A stretch of DNA of 51,335 nt from Acanthaster planci (GCF_001949145.1 NW_019091661.1:144721-196055); one strand, 5' to 3'; numbered from the stretch's first letter, positions 31,021 to 46,000 are shown. Numbers and translations: made by a program. The notes: generated from the letters alone by a model not told the origin.

Positions 31021-34000
31021 CAACGATTATGCCCTGGTCTACAGCATCGCAGATACCCGGGCTGCGATCCAACTGGACGACGCCGTCGCATATGTGGTGG
31101 GTCTCGGTAGCCCTGTTCTCACTAGCAGTGCCTCGGGATCAAACTTGAAGTACACATATGACTTTGGGGACGGGACGGCGGCATCGGCACATAACAGTCA
31201 CACGTACACTGCACCAGGTGACTACATCGTGTCCGTCATTGTACGCAATGATGTTTCAGTAAGTACATGGATTTCCACTGCCCTGCGGCCGGAATCTATG
31301 CTTTAAAAGCAGCAACAGTTAGGAAATGAGAGATGCAAGCAAAGAAAATTGAGTGCATCCCTTACAGCATCAAGGGAAGTCTCTCCAGGCTGAGGGTCAG
31401 ATGAACAATATGTAGGGTTACCAATATTGAGTTGGAGTTGAGCATTGGAATAGATGTTGGCGGAGTTCCTCAAGCCTGTTTTGGGCAGGGAATTATATCC
31501 TAATTGTTCCAAATGGTTGACATCAATGCCGATGCAATTAAGGCCAACAGACTCGACCAGAAAGGAGCTTTTTGGATGTTGCAACGTGTTCAATCAGCAG
31601 TCTGGACAGGACACAGATGGGTTAAGAGAATTGGTTTTTCAAGTACTGTTTTAGCTTAGGTTTGTACTTTTTGTAGTTCCTAGTTTTTTCTGTTTCTTCT
31701 TAATGAAAAATCTTGTGTGCGTGAGAATAACCTGAAATGCGTGAGTTATTGTCCTTGATTGTAGAGGCATACCCAGGATTATCAGACGGGGGCTTCAAAA
31801 GTCACTAGAGTAGCATGGGGTCCCCAAAGGGAATCCCCAGACCATAGGGTTCAAGACATCAAATTCTGCTGCCTCGTACTTTGTAAATTCAGAAAAAAGA
31901 GACAAACCCAAAAGTCCTGTTTTGTGGTAGTTTTGTTGGTGAATTAATGGAGGATTACAGGGGAGTAGAAAAAAGGGGGAGGGTTCATTCAACCCTCCTC
32001 CCCCTGCATAACCCCTCCCCCTTTGCTCTGTTCACCACGCCCAGAACCATGTCAGCACCCCCCCCGCCAATCAACCACAATGACCCTCTCTGCCCTCACA
32101 GGCACCAATGTATACCCCTAGATGGAGTGATGCAAGTACGACTAAGGTGACTTGCCCAAGGGAAAAATGTATGCCTCCATCTCTGGATTCGAACCCTTGG
32201 ACCTTATTTTGGGAGTTTTACAAACCCCAGTCCACACAGGCCATGCATCCTTGCATGCACCCCAGTGAAGTATTTTGAGAAAAATTTTTCTCGAATCCAA
32301 ACATCTGTCTCCCTAACTTTTCTAGATTTGACATTTCAAAGAAAGAGACAGAAAAAAATTGAGAGTTTCTCTTGCCAGGTTGACTTTGACGCCTTCCATC
32401 ACAGCGTGACCACAGCCGTGTCGGGAGCCACTGTTACTTGCCCAGATGGAGCCGGTGTGTCCCAAGAATTTGAATGCGTTGTGGAGATTCTCCATGGCAA
32501 TAACCTCTCTGTGACCCCGACCTTTGGCTCCGGTGCCGAGGCCGTCATGGGGCCGGCAATACCTGCAGGAAGTGAGGACCTCTTCCGAATAACGACTGAT
32601 GGATAAGTCTCATTAGATAAAGCAAAGTTCAGTTCAAGGGCCCATCCGCACGGACAGACATGTTTAGCAATATTTTAAGTTCACTGACAGTGCAGAAATC
32701 TGCCTAGTACATTTATGTAAATTACCGGCTTTCCACAATTAGCATAGGGCTCCAGAGGAAGCATAGAAAGCACGACAAGGAAGTGCTCAACCATGACAAT
32801 CAGTCCCTGAGATATCTTACACGGCTGCTAATTGGCCAGAATTAGTGACGTATCCAGGGGGCAGGGGGACAAGTTACCCCCTTGGATGTGAAGTGCACTT
32901 TCCTTTGTATTGTTTTTTTTTTTTGAGGAATTGAAAGTGCTACCATTTTGGAAATGGTACTATCACTTATTGTTCTTGGGGGGAGGGAATGAGGCTTCTT
33001 TTACAAAAAAAGAATCCTGATTACCACAAAACAACTTTTCTCTCCGCCAAAAATGTGGGTAGTTATTACAGTGAGATGGCCATTTTGCCCCTTGACCCAA
33101 CTCCTTGATATGTCACTGGCCAGATTACATTGAATACAGTATCGTTGAAAAATTGCTAAGGTTTTGAAACAGACGTTTTTGCAGTTTTTTCCCAAACTGC
33201 TGTGTTTGACACTTTTATGGAGCCAATCTCTTCTACCCGTTGTCTGTGTAAATGGGCCCCAAGGTGGCATACATAGGTACACCATGGAGGTAGGAAAAGA
33301 CAGAGAGCCTTGCCCATACAGCATTTTGACAGTAAACATGGCTTAAGCACGCTTAGCACTGGAGAGAAAAGTTATTTAAATTGGTGTTATTAAATACAAA
33401 TCTCCATGCATGAATAAATCAACAAGCTCATGCAGCAGCGTAATATTTTCTTTTACAGTAAGCGTATGAATTTTCTGCTAACAGCTGGGAGTTGAGCATC
33501 ACCGTGATATGTAAATTAGGCCTTGCTGCACATTGGCACGTGTAGCAAGGTCAGAGTTAATTGTTGTCAGCGAACTCACCCCAGCATCTGCTGTTAAGCA
33601 GCACCATTAAATTCGGCCCTGTAGGAAAATGTTGTACTCAGCAAGGTCAACTGAAGACGTTGTCTCTTGTGAATAAATGGAAATGTACGTTTTTTTCTTA
33701 ATAATTAATTGCAATGGTTATGACTTGCATTAGAGGGAGCCAGGAATGTGAGGTGGTACTATAACATTTAACCATGAACCAGTTTGGTAATTCAAAAGAA
33801 AAGTCATCCCAAACAAATCATGAATACCAATCGGCATACACATGTGTATGGCAGACCGTGGGCATACATTGCTGCTGTCAAGTGACCTTGGATGCATTTT
33901 ATATAGGCATGTGCTGTTGGAATGCCCTACTTGCACATTGATTAGCCAAATATAGGTGTACTTACGGTTCGAATACTGACGTAAGGAGTAGTACAGACTG

Positions 34001-37000
34001 CTGATTAATTCATCCTATTCATGCTATTTTTATGGTTCTTTCATGCTGATGCATGCATCGTTCACCAAGCTCCAATTTTTTTGTAGACAGAGGCAACTGT
34101 TGAGGACAAAATAATTTTTTTTCTTGTAATATTTGTGTAATTTTATCATCACCGAATACTCTTTATTTTATTTCAAGTATCCCGTTACGTACTCGGCTAG
34201 AAACGTTCAAACCTTGTTTTCTTGCAGTGCCAACATATTTCTACTTCGGCCATGTCTCGCAAGATCCAACCCTTTTGCTGTCCAGCAGTGACATCCACGG
34301 CACGTCGCCAATCTTCTGGGTCTTTCCAGGCTTGGAAATACTGCAGAAGTCCAAGCTCGTTGCAATTGAGGCAGCCATTGCTAGTGTTGGAGATGGCACC
34401 CTTCATTTTGTGGTGAGACAGAGGCCAAAATTTCCCACTGAACCATTCGACTAAGGCCACTTAGTTGACTGTCGGTCCTGCAGCATCATTACTATCACAT
34501 CATTACTGTTAGCTCAGCAGTGCTTTTTTTTTACCTATTTATCTTCAAAATGTTCCAAAAATGTTTGTAAAATAGAAATGTTTCTTTTACTTAAAGGTGC
34601 ATGCACTGTATATGACATAACTTTCTAGATGCCACAGGACATTTGCCTTACTGCGTTGTACTGTATTGTATTTGACTGGTGTCTGGCCCAGCGTATTTTG
34701 TGAGGCAGTGGCCATGTGGTCAGGTTTTTTTCATGAAATTCATTCGACCGCTTCAAGTGGAAGACTGAACACACGGCGCAAGCTTGAAGCAAATCTTTCC
34801 CGGATTGAGCCTCTGAGATTTCTCAGGTCTTTTTTTTTTGTGATGGGGTCTCAACCTCTGCCACATTACAATAGAGTTCAATGTTCAATTATCAATTGAT
34901 TATGTGAGTTGAGCCTGATTTCCATATGGTTTAAAAAAATCCGGCAGCATGCACAACTTCAGGCAGATACAGACAGTCACGAAAGAGTTTGAGATGCCAT
35001 TCAACTAAAAAATTAAATGCCTTCAAAACTCCCTCAAAATTTTCATATGAAATGGTGTTCTGGTAGAGGTCATACCATTTCCCTGAAGCTCAAGTGGTAC
35101 TTGGCTTCATTTTGTTAGATTTGTGGTCAGCCATATTTCTGACACTTGCAATTTCACACCTCAATCATGAGGCTGGGAAATCGTTTCAAGGGGGACGTCG
35201 TTACACGCCCATCATGCCTGAGTGCAGTGTTGTTTATGTGCCTTCTCTGATTACTTGATGCAGGCAGTCAGCTGTCTCCCTCTTTGCACCAAGGCAGATC
35301 TAGAACCAATTTTTCATGGGGAGCCCCAATTTTTTTTTGGTGGGGGGGTAGCTATAGAACAATGAAGAATTTCCATATGTGTTAACTTTTTATGGACTTT
35401 CTGAAGGGTAAGGCTAAATTTGGGGACTTTTTACGTGCATTGGGAAGGAATGGAAAGTTTTCAAAACAACACCAAAATTTGCTCCTGTTTTGGGGAGGCC
35501 ATTTCACCAGTTGACCCCCCCTCCCGAAATCTGCCCTTGAACATCAATAGAACATTTCCATTTGATTCTGCAGTGCATTGTTTTGTTCAGCAAAGCTCTC
35601 AGCAAAACTCATCTCTTTATAATGTCGTTATATCTCCTCTCAATAGTTACCTATTTCATCTCAATAGTTGCCTATCTCATCTCTATAGTTACCGATCTGA
35701 TCCCGATAGGTGCCTATGTCATCCACATTTCCTGCTCATGCACAGGTCTATAAGCCGGTGTGCGCCTCGCCCAGCGACGTCTACTGCCCGTTGGACAATG
35801 TCTGCATGGCTGCCAGCTCCTGCAGTTACGACTTCACACTGACGACCCAGCCGACCCAACAGGACACTTGCACAGCCATCAATGAAATTTTCTGCTCGTC
35901 CAATACCCGCTGCATGAATAGCATCCACATCGACACCTGCCCATCTAAGCCAGCACGCTATGAGACCAACCCACTGGTGAACCCAAGAGCCGAATACGAA
36001 ATTGTAGAGGTCGGTAAAAACCAGGACTGGATCATGCAATAAGCCTTTTGCGAGTTAAATTTGAATAAAACTTGGTACACTGAGTTCAAATTCACGTGAA
36101 CTTAGCAATTTGAATTCTCCATTCTCAAGACACTGTTGCTATATCTCATGATTCGGGGCAAGCTTTTAGCTTAGTTACATAAGAGATGCCTTACAACAAT
36201 ACACTGTTCTCAATGGATAAGGAGGGCATAAAGGAACCAGTCCATTCCAGAGATGGTGGTCGCTATGCGAAAGCTTTCCCCAAATCGAATTGTTATGTTC
36301 ATGTGCAGTCAGATAACTCAGTGCGCCAGATTTTATTTAATTTAACTCTAAAATGGCTTATTTGACCTGTGATCACCGACAAGAGCAATCTGGTTCACAT
36401 TGCGTTGCAGATGGTACCCCTCAGTGTTGTCTCCACTGGTTATTTCTACCACGCCCTAGCCCAGCCCATTGACCTGAAGACAGGCTATGTGCTTGGAGCC
36501 AAGATTTCGGACGCAGGTGCCCAGATTTTCTATGAGACGGTCCCCCTAGGCAGTCCAATTGAGCTGCAGTACGCTGACTCGGACTTCACAGCTGGGCAAA
36601 GCCTCTCCGCTGGTACTAAGACCACTGGGCACCAGATCCGTCACCACGTACGAGCCACGGCTGTTCAGCCCATACAGGTGGCCATCAAGCACTCGTTTGA
36701 TGCACCTGACTTCTATGACGTGAGGGCAAGCATGTCGGAACCGTCCCTAGGAGTACCCGTCGAGGCCCAAACTGTAATCCTGGTGCAGGTGATCGTGACA
36801 GGTACATGTGTGAAACAAAGGATGGTAAATAGTGCACTATTCCGCACTAGCAGTAAATACATGTATAAGCATATTGACCAGCAGTAAGAGCACAGATGAG
36901 TGTTCTGCACCGACTGGGGCCCAATCTATAATTCTGGTGTAGGTGATTGTGACAGGTGTATGCAGGTGACAAAGAGTGGTCAATAATGTACAATATTCTA

Positions 37001-40000
37001 CACTGGCAGGAAACATGAACATATTGACTGTCACTGAGTAGGCCAGTGACTGTGCTCTGAGCTGCCCTGACCAGAGAGCCTTTTGAAATGTAGTTAAATT
37101 CTTACCAGTCAATATTTTCTTAAATATGCACATTTACAATTCCATTTTCATATATTAAAAGACTTTGATTTGTACACGCAATTTTTTCATATTTATATTA
37201 TGTTTACACTGTATTTACATCACTGTAGCTCATTGATTTCGGCCTCAGTTGCTTTTTCCTTCTCCTTCCTTATTTTCTTATCTCTGCATTCTTCCACTGC
37301 GGAGAGACACTGACCATGCAGTTCCTACTTATTTTATTTTATTTTGGATTTTAACTGTCAAGATTATACCAGTGAATGCCATTATATTTATCATATAGTT
37401 CCTATTCGTATGTCAGAATTATCTTTAACATTTTAGACGGAAGGCTCCACATTTTACGATTGGAGTCATGCAGGGAAACAAATTAGTGTGCAGTGGTGGT
37501 GTATCGCTCATCACTGGAGGGCTTGAGTGCTTTTGTCTCCAGTGGTAATCTGCTCGCGCTGAATTCCACAAACAGTGGTATAATCTTTCAAAACAATGAC
37601 AGATTTCCTCCGCTATTAACAACTGAAAAAATGTCAGCACTTCCCAGCAGCTTAGTCTTTTGTTCCGAATACGGTCTTTTGTTACAAGGCCCAGCTCTTT
37701 TGTCCGATTTCGGGTACCCCGGCTATGCGTACAAATCCGAGGTACCCGAAACTGGGTTCCCCGGCAGCAAGTGGTTAACCACTCATCTAGTGAACATCAC
37801 AAGGCTGGTACAAAGTTCATACAATTAACTTGGACAACCTCATTAGCTTTTAAAAATGAATGCAAAAAAAGTGCCCTTCACCCACCCTGATTATTGCTTT
37901 TCGATGTACTAGGAAACTTGGCTATTTTCTCAAACTATAAGACTGCCTCTCATATGCTGGATGATATACCTCAGGTCTGGAGGTGGAGGTTGACACGGAC
38001 GTGTTGAACGTGGGAGGAACAGTCAGAGTCTTTGCTAAGATCTCAGGTGGGGCCATGGTGAATTACACCTGGGACTGGGGAGATGGCACTCAAGACACCA
38101 CAGTCCGTCAAGGTATGAATAACATGTGACAAGTATCCATTGGTGGATGGTTGTGACTTTAAAGGCCTATGAAGTTTGATTTAAAAAATTGGCTCAGTTG
38201 CCAGCAAGCCTGAAGAAACCCCTGAGCAAACAGCAGTGAAGAATTTTTTAAGCTCTAAGGGGCTCTGCAATGTAGTTTGCTGCAATGCAGTTTGCTGCGG
38301 GGCTGTTTGCTGCAGTGCAGTTTGCTGCAGGGCTGTTTGCTGCAGTGCAGTTTGCTGCAGTGCAGTTTGCTGCAGTGCAGTTTGCTGCAGGGCAGTTTGC
38401 TGCAGTGCAGTTTGCTGCAGGGCAGTTTGCTGCAGTGCCGTTTGCTGCAGGGCAGTTTGCTGCAGTCCAGTTTGCTGCAGTGCCGTTTGCTGCAGTGCCG
38501 TTTGCTGCAGTGCAGTTTGCTGCAGTGCGGTTTGCTGCAGGGCAGTTTGCTGCAGTGCCGTTTGCTGCAGGGCAGTTTGCTGCAGTGCCGTTTGCTGCAG
38601 GGCAGTTTGCTGCAGTGCGGTTTGCTGCAGGGCAGTTTGCTGCAGTGCGGTTTGCTGCAGTGCAGTTTGCTACAGTGCCATTTGCTGCAATGTCATTTGC
38701 TGCAATGCAGGTTTTTACTGCAACCCTTGAAAATGCACCCTCATGTTTCAATAATGTTTCAATTTTGTTGTCTTGCTATTTTAAAAGGTTTGTTTGGTGA
38801 TGGAATTTTCATATTCATGAGCAAAACTCTGCTATCCCAGGGAGAGCGACTCAGCGTTTTGCAGATTCATTAACAAAACATGTTGGAATTGGTGATATTT
38901 TGGTATTCTGAATGTCCTTTTCGCTTGTGATTCATTGTTGAGAAAGTACAAGGATGGCAATGAGCCAACAAGCAACCCTTCCCAGAAATAGTTTCAGCGA
39001 GCAAATTTGGAGTTCACAGTTTGAACTGCAAAGGAAACCATCAACTTGTGTCTGCCCTGAGCGACATCACAGAAACAGCACCCTCTGTTGTCTGGAAAAG
39101 CATGGATAATGTATAAATGTTCAGAACAGTGAACTTTGTAGCAGACCAAACCCCAAATGGACACCATGGTGCAGATAAAGTGTGTCCAAGAAAATTAACT
39201 GATGTGGCCCTTTGAGTCTATCTCGTAAATTTGGTCTAATTTTCTAACTCTTCATCTGTAGATGCTGCCTCATTATCGGCCAAGAACATTTAAAGCTGAA
39301 TGCACTATTTTGGCTTGTTATTTTACTTTTTCTAAAATCTTGCATTCCAAAAAAAAAAGGATTCAGGAGCTAAAAGTTGCCATATCCGTATCAGAAGAAC
39401 CTAATTTTTTGCCCATACTGTCTGATATGAGATTAGAGTGTACACTTCTAATACGAGAAGGAGGTTAAAGATATTAAAAAGCACTAAAAAAATTGGATCT
39501 GTCTCAGGGAAATACTTGTCTATATAGCTGCTGAGCTTGATTTCAAACCTGTCCTCTCCAGCCTTGAACTTCTCTGATGCGGACATTCAGAGTCACACGT
39601 ACAACACGGATGGCACCTTCACCCTCGCCGTCACCGCCAGTAACTTTGCCAACAACGAAACGGCCACTGTCATCATGTACGTGCAGAATCCCATCATCCG
39701 GGAGCATTTCGTGATCACCTCAGATTCCCCACGGCCACATCCAGGTAATCTAAATGCAATCAGCAGAGTAAAAGCCGCATTGCATGTAGTGAGTGAATGC
39801 TTGAGCAGTGCCAGCAACTCTGATGTGGATCCATGGTTGTTGCGGTGAGAATTGAAATTGTCCCCAAAAATAAAAACGTGTTGATTGTTTTGTAACTCTA
39901 AACTCTTCAAATAGTCTTGGGCATTTCATGCCAACAGGCAGGAACAAGAGATGGTGTCAGTTTACATAGCAATGACTGTCTTTTGGTGGGAATGTAGAAC

Positions 40001-43000
40001 TTGCGCATTCAAGTTCATGGGCATTAGGTGTGGAACATACCATGGGTAGGCGTCAGATTTCAGTTCAGTGAATTGTCTTTGCGTGTGGACCACATGCATG
40101 CATGAGCCCTGTTGAAAAACCTCCCACCAGCCTGTCTCTTCCTTGCCGATGAGGGCGCACTTCAACCTGAGTAGGATTAGCAACGTTTTACGAGCCTTTT
40201 TGCCGTAGGGACTGACTGTAGGCCTGTACCCACTACTTTTTTGGTCCAAATTTGAGTTTGAATCCCTACGGCAGGTGACATCACCTTTACCGTCACCATT
40301 AACCTGCCGATTGGCCAAGACCTGGGCACAGCTCCCCAGTTCTCTTCCAGCATCACGTATTATGAGAACAGCACTCTGACACCACTCAGCATCGACGCTG
40401 ATGGCCAAAGTGAGCAGTTCCCGCTAACTGTCCGCTTTAGCGGCGAGTACCAAGCCGTGGTTTCCATCAGCAACAAGATATCCGTACAGTCTTACCCACT
40501 ACAGGTAATGAATATCTGTTTTTTATGCCACCTCTTGAACTTCATGACATTGTGCAAATCCCCAAAAGAAAACAGCCCCTAAAATTCACCCAGTGTTACT
40601 GTGCAGATCATTGGTAGCTTGCAAAATGCTGAGAGGTGAGCTTCCTTTTCTAAATAAAAATTTTGTTTTGGGTAAGCTGGTGACCACAGTAAAATTAGGT
40701 GGATAGCCCACAGGATACATATATGACTCAGAAAAAAAATTGTTGGTTATGTCGGTATTTTGTGCAGTTATTTTAAAAACCTATGTGTGTCAGTGTTGTA
40801 TTCGAGTCCATCACAAGTCCTTGTACAAATTCCTTCACAAAGCCAGTCACAAGTCTTTTTACAAGGCCAGTCACAAGTCCCTTCACAAGGCCAGTCACAA
40901 GTCCCTTCACAGGGCCAGTCACAAGTCCTTTCACGGGGCCAGTCACAAGTCACTTCAAAAGGCCAGTCACAAGTTCCTTCACAAGGCCAGTCACAAGTCC
41001 CTTCAAAAGGCTAGTCACAAGTCCCTTCACAGGGCCAGTCACAAGTAACACGGTGAAAAATGACAAAAGACTGTTTTTTGTCACAGTTTATTTGAATAGC
41101 TTGTGAATTGGCTTAAGACTGGATGACTTTGTGATGATGGACTTAAAGGGACTTGCAGGAATTTTTGATGGACTCGAATACAGCACTGATGTGTGTGTAC
41201 ATGAGCACATAGATGTCAAATGTACATTGCTTACAGTGTGTGGAATCAAATTACCATGCAAATTTGTGATTCAACCAACCAGTTTCTCCATGCTCCAAAA
41301 GGCATCCAGCGCCTGCACCATTTCTAATGGTCCTTAATGATGTCCTACTTGAGTCATCCCAAAAACTGATTGTCTGTGGTCAAGTTGGTCAACATTCATT
41401 GTGAAGCTGCATAAGTCGCAGACATCCTAGGCATGGCTGAAGTTGCACACTGTAGCTTTCACATGGGCCTCTGTTTTTTTCTCGTACGCTTAACCCTAAC
41501 AGTTCCAAATCCTCCGGTTTCAATATGATTTTACGTACACCCTGGGAAATTAACGTATCAATGCTTTTCGCCGATTGTAAGATCCCTGCTTTTTCTAATG
41601 CATCCGTCAGATTTTCATGGTAGAGCCCATCACCGGTTTCTTTGTGGAGGCCATGTACCAGCCACCGCTGCCTCTAGATGGCCCCATCAAGATGGGATTT
41701 GGTCCCCTGCATAATGTGTTTCCACTGGATTCCCAGTGGTTCTGGTGCCAAAGCTCACCACAGGTACAGATCTCTCGGATAATGATGCAGTAGTTTGACG
41801 TGTGGAATGGAACATTCAGTCTGTCACCTTGTGAAATCATTCTTTCCATTGCACGAAAGTGAAACATTCACAGATTGTGTCATTCAAAGCCTGAAATAAA
41901 TTCCCACCATGTACAATTTGCCGCTTTACTTCATCATCTTGCCGTAAAAATGTGGGACAAAGTTTTCAGGTTCCGAGTCGCAGCCGAAAATTTTGTCTGT
42001 TTGTAAGAAGAGCCACAACTGCACCTTCCTTGTGCTTTGTGTGGCATTCTTTGCCTGTGTGAAGAGCAGCGGCTATGCCTGTGCGTGTAGTTCAATGTTA
42101 TATTTAACACAGTATATCGTCGTTTAACGGACCCACTGTTGAATGTACCAAATAAAAGTCTGTGACATGTGATTAACAGTTTATTCAGATGTTGTATTAT
42201 GTCGAGTGGTTGGCCAACATTTGCAGAAATATGTAACTTCTGGATGATGTCAGGTGTATCTCAAAATGTACACATGTCCCATTAATTTAAGAGCGTCATA
42301 TTTTTCCAAGCTATGTAGCAGCGGTATTTATTATTTGATGTTTTACAAGCTGCCTGAGATTTTGTTAACGCTTGAATTTTTTGTTTTCTTTCATGCTTGA
42401 CATGCTTGACGTGGTGTCCCCCCCATACCAAATTCATGGGGGGGGACATATCCCCCTGTCCCCCCCGGGACTTCCGCCCTTAGTTACTGTTACAGTTGAC
42501 TGTAATCTTTGTGTTGTTATTTCCAGGCACTCGCATGAGTTACACCATCAACTATGGAGACACAACCCCTCTGGATACAGTGACTGGAGAGACGATACCC
42601 TATCACTACAATGCAGTAAGCATGGACTGGACAGTTCAAGATTCCTTTTTAGTACTGTCAAGTCTGCTTGGGGACTATGACCTCATGGGGAGCGGGGTAA
42701 TCCCCTTTCAATAGACAGTCTACAGCGACAGTGTATTTTTGTTAGATGGCTTATTTTATCGTGGAATCAGTCCAACTTGAAAAGAAAAACTAGTATTCAC
42801 TTTTGTTATGCAGTCAGGGATGTTCATTCATCTGTGACCGCATGGATGCGAGTATAGTATTTACCCTCCTTTAGTTTTACAGCACAAATATGCACAAGTG
42901 CCCAAGGTCACTCTCTTGCATGTTGGTGCAGTGCACAACACAACACAGCTGTGCTTCTTTGAGGTGTTTACCAAGTGACCCAAAGAGTGACTTTAGCATA

Positions 43001-46000
43001 GGAGGGTTAATGAACTGCTCAAAAAACAACCATTCTTGCATCTTTTTTCCCTTTATTGTGATTTCCTATTCTTGTGCTTCTTTTCCTCCCTCAGGCTGGG
43101 ACGTACGTGGTGACCATCGATGCCAGTAATGATTTGCCAGGAGTGTCCTCGAGCACAGTAACTGTAATGCTTGAGGAGAACATTGATGGCATCATGGTGT
43201 CAGAGGTGCAAGCCACCACGCTGAACGAGACCAAGGACTTTGACGTCACGGTGGCCAGTCTTGGGACAAGGTCCTGCCTTGTAATTGATTACGACGACGC
43301 CACCCAAGAAATATTCGGCGATCGGCCCACCTGCGAGAATCATGCCAATTACCCCTCAGCCACCTACGTGCACCCACTCACCAACAGCTTCCGCGTCACT
43401 CACGTGTACACGTCACTGGGCTCCTTCCGCCTGATCGCCTCGGGCTTCAACCGGGTGTCGGACGCCAGTGCCACGCTCTTCTTTGCCGTGTCCGACTTCA
43501 GCTGCAACTCCCCACGACTCTTCATCCGTGACAGCCACCCGGACTGGCGTGGGCCCCGGGTTGCGCACTTCAATGAGTACTTGCAGATTCAGGGCGTGAC
43601 CAGCGTTGAGTGCCAGTCCTATGAGAACCAGAAGGTCTGGGAGTTGGAGGAGGTGGATCCACAAACTGGCCTTGCCATCCCTGGTACCGCCACCAGATTG
43701 ACCGGTCTCCCTCCAACGCACAGGTTCTACCTGCCGGATGCCCATACAGCTGAAATCAACATTCCCCCGTGGACCATCCCCCTGGGTACCTGGAAGTTCA
43801 AGTACACTGTCCACATGGACCGGGATACGCCCGAAGACATTGACTACGTCGCATTCGCCAATGAATACGTCCAGATACGGTCCTCGCCCCTTACAGTTCA
43901 GATCATCGAGGGTCAGACAACTTCCAAGGTCATAGGTCATGGTCTGGCCATTCGACTGCAGCCAGGCGTGCTGTCACGTGACCCAGACCTGCCAGACGAT
44001 GTCACTGATCAGGTGAATTGATGCTTAAATTTTCCCCAAAGTTGTCACCTTGGTCTATGAGACATTGGATGCATGCTGTAACTAACAAAGAATGGTGGTA
44101 CATGTAGCTTTCCTTACACTGCTGTATAGGGCTTGAAATGTGTCTAAATCTCACAGGAATAAGTAGTTGCGCCTCACAAAGCAGGAACATTGAGTTCAAA
44201 GCAAGGATGAATCAAATTTCAGGGTGCAGATTTTTGGGGGGGGGCATCTTTTTGATGGCCTCTCTGAGGGGTGAGGCTTCTTGGAGGAGGAGAAATGAAA
44301 GAGACCAAGAAGTTGCCATTCTCTCATCGCCCCCCCAGCCCCAATTATTGGCTCTTTTTTTTTTTGGTAGGGGCCACACTCTCCAGCCCCTCCCCCCCAT
44401 CTGCCCCTGGTTCCCTGGAGCAAGTAACCACAAATGAATTTGGAATTCCAAAACTGCCATTACACATGTACCCAAGTCCTGGCGTAAATAGTCACCCAGA
44501 TCTTGCTTTAATACCCGACTTTGTTTCCGACAAGAAGTGAATGGACTGGGTCCATTCGGTTTGAAATCTTGCAGTAAACAGAGCAGTAGCTCTTCATTGA
44601 TGTAGCAATAAACAAGGCTAGTAGTTGCTGTTGACAGCAGGATGCATTTGGAGCTCTGCGAGCGTATTGTGGTCCCTTGGTGCTGCTGATTTCTGCCCTA
44701 ATTGCCATGAGGTGGGGTCAAAATCTAATTTGTCCAACAGTTTGTGGGGGTTACCTACAGTATTTACCCCAGGCTTTCAAATTCATAAGCTTACGCAGTG
44801 ATGTAATTCCTGAGTACCTTGGGTTTCGTTGGGATTGTGAGCTGTGTATTGCCATATGGGTCATTCCACGAAGTTCGGGCACAGTTTGTGACGGCATCCC
44901 TTGTTTATTACATCAGTGAAAATAAACATCTTTTTTTTCCTGCATGTGGACTCTAAATTGACATTGTTCTAAATCTTGCTAGGTTCTCGTAGCGGTGTGC
45001 TTCATCTTTGCCGAATAATAATGACTTAATCTGTTGTAATGTGAAAATAATGGGCAATAAAAGTTACCGATGTAACAAGGGACGCTATAACAAACTGTGC
45101 CCCAACTTCATGGAATGACCCATATGGGCACATCAAAAAAATCATTGGTCTCATGAGACTACATACATAAATGAAAAGATCAAGAATTGTAGACTACGTG
45201 TTGCACTATTGTTTCTCATTGCTTACGTGTACTTCTCTCAAGGACTTTTCAGAAGGTTGCTACAAAAGTGAATACAAGTCTCAGAATCAGCAATCTGTTT
45301 TTTTTTTCAAATCAACAGAATTTTACCAGTATTGAGTATTTTTGTCGACGTTTCTACGAGCCATGGAAACTGGACGACCAGAGAGAAATTGACAAGAGTT
45401 ACAAGATTCCAGTGGGTGTTCCGAATTCAGGAGATACAGAGGATGGAGGCTGCTTTGGGACAGGTCAGGATTTAAACAAAAGAAGTGAGGTCATTTCAAA
45501 AGAAAAAGCTAGACAGACGGTGGCATAACTGGGGTGAAATTTCTAGAGGGGCATCTAGAGGGTTGATGCAGTTATTGAAGGGGAAGGAACACCAAAAGCC
45601 AGTGAACTGCTGCTTGTATATAGGTTTGGTACATTTCCAAAAGTTCAAGTTGGAGGGGTGGAGCATAGCCCTCTGCTGGGGGGATGCGCCTCCGTGTGAT
45701 AATGCTACTGTTAACAGACTTTTGTTTTTATACAAAAAGAATAGTTCATTTGTGACACAATTAGGTAAATGAGCAACGGTGTTTTTTTTCAATGGACCGG
45801 CGGCTCCTTTTTTTTATTCAATTTATTGGATTGTGAGCATGGCCTGATATTCAGCATTGTAGGAGGATGAGATAAAATGAGCCTATAAATTTCAGGTTAC
45901 TGTTAAACTAAATCAAATTCAATTAAATTACCCAGGATTACTTTTGAAGGATGAAGGTACGTTCAAACATGAGACAAGCAGTAGCCAAATTGATGGCAGC

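Noticed and set aside
38236-38873. Open frames of 160-198 codons rich in Cys-Cys or Ala-Ala
   Set aside because: A product of a 15-bp repeat with a period divisible by three; flanking polycystin exons join in phase without it.
40835-41047. CRISPR-like repeat array
   Set aside because: Units are contiguous with no unique spacers, and the host is clearly a eukaryote.
40740-41106. Open frames with SHKS or PVTS repeats
   Set aside because: Generated by the 24-bp minisatellite inside an intron.
43413-43940. Minus-strand frame of 175 codons
   Set aside because: Shadow of polycystin exon 12, which matches PKD/REJ in the other direction.
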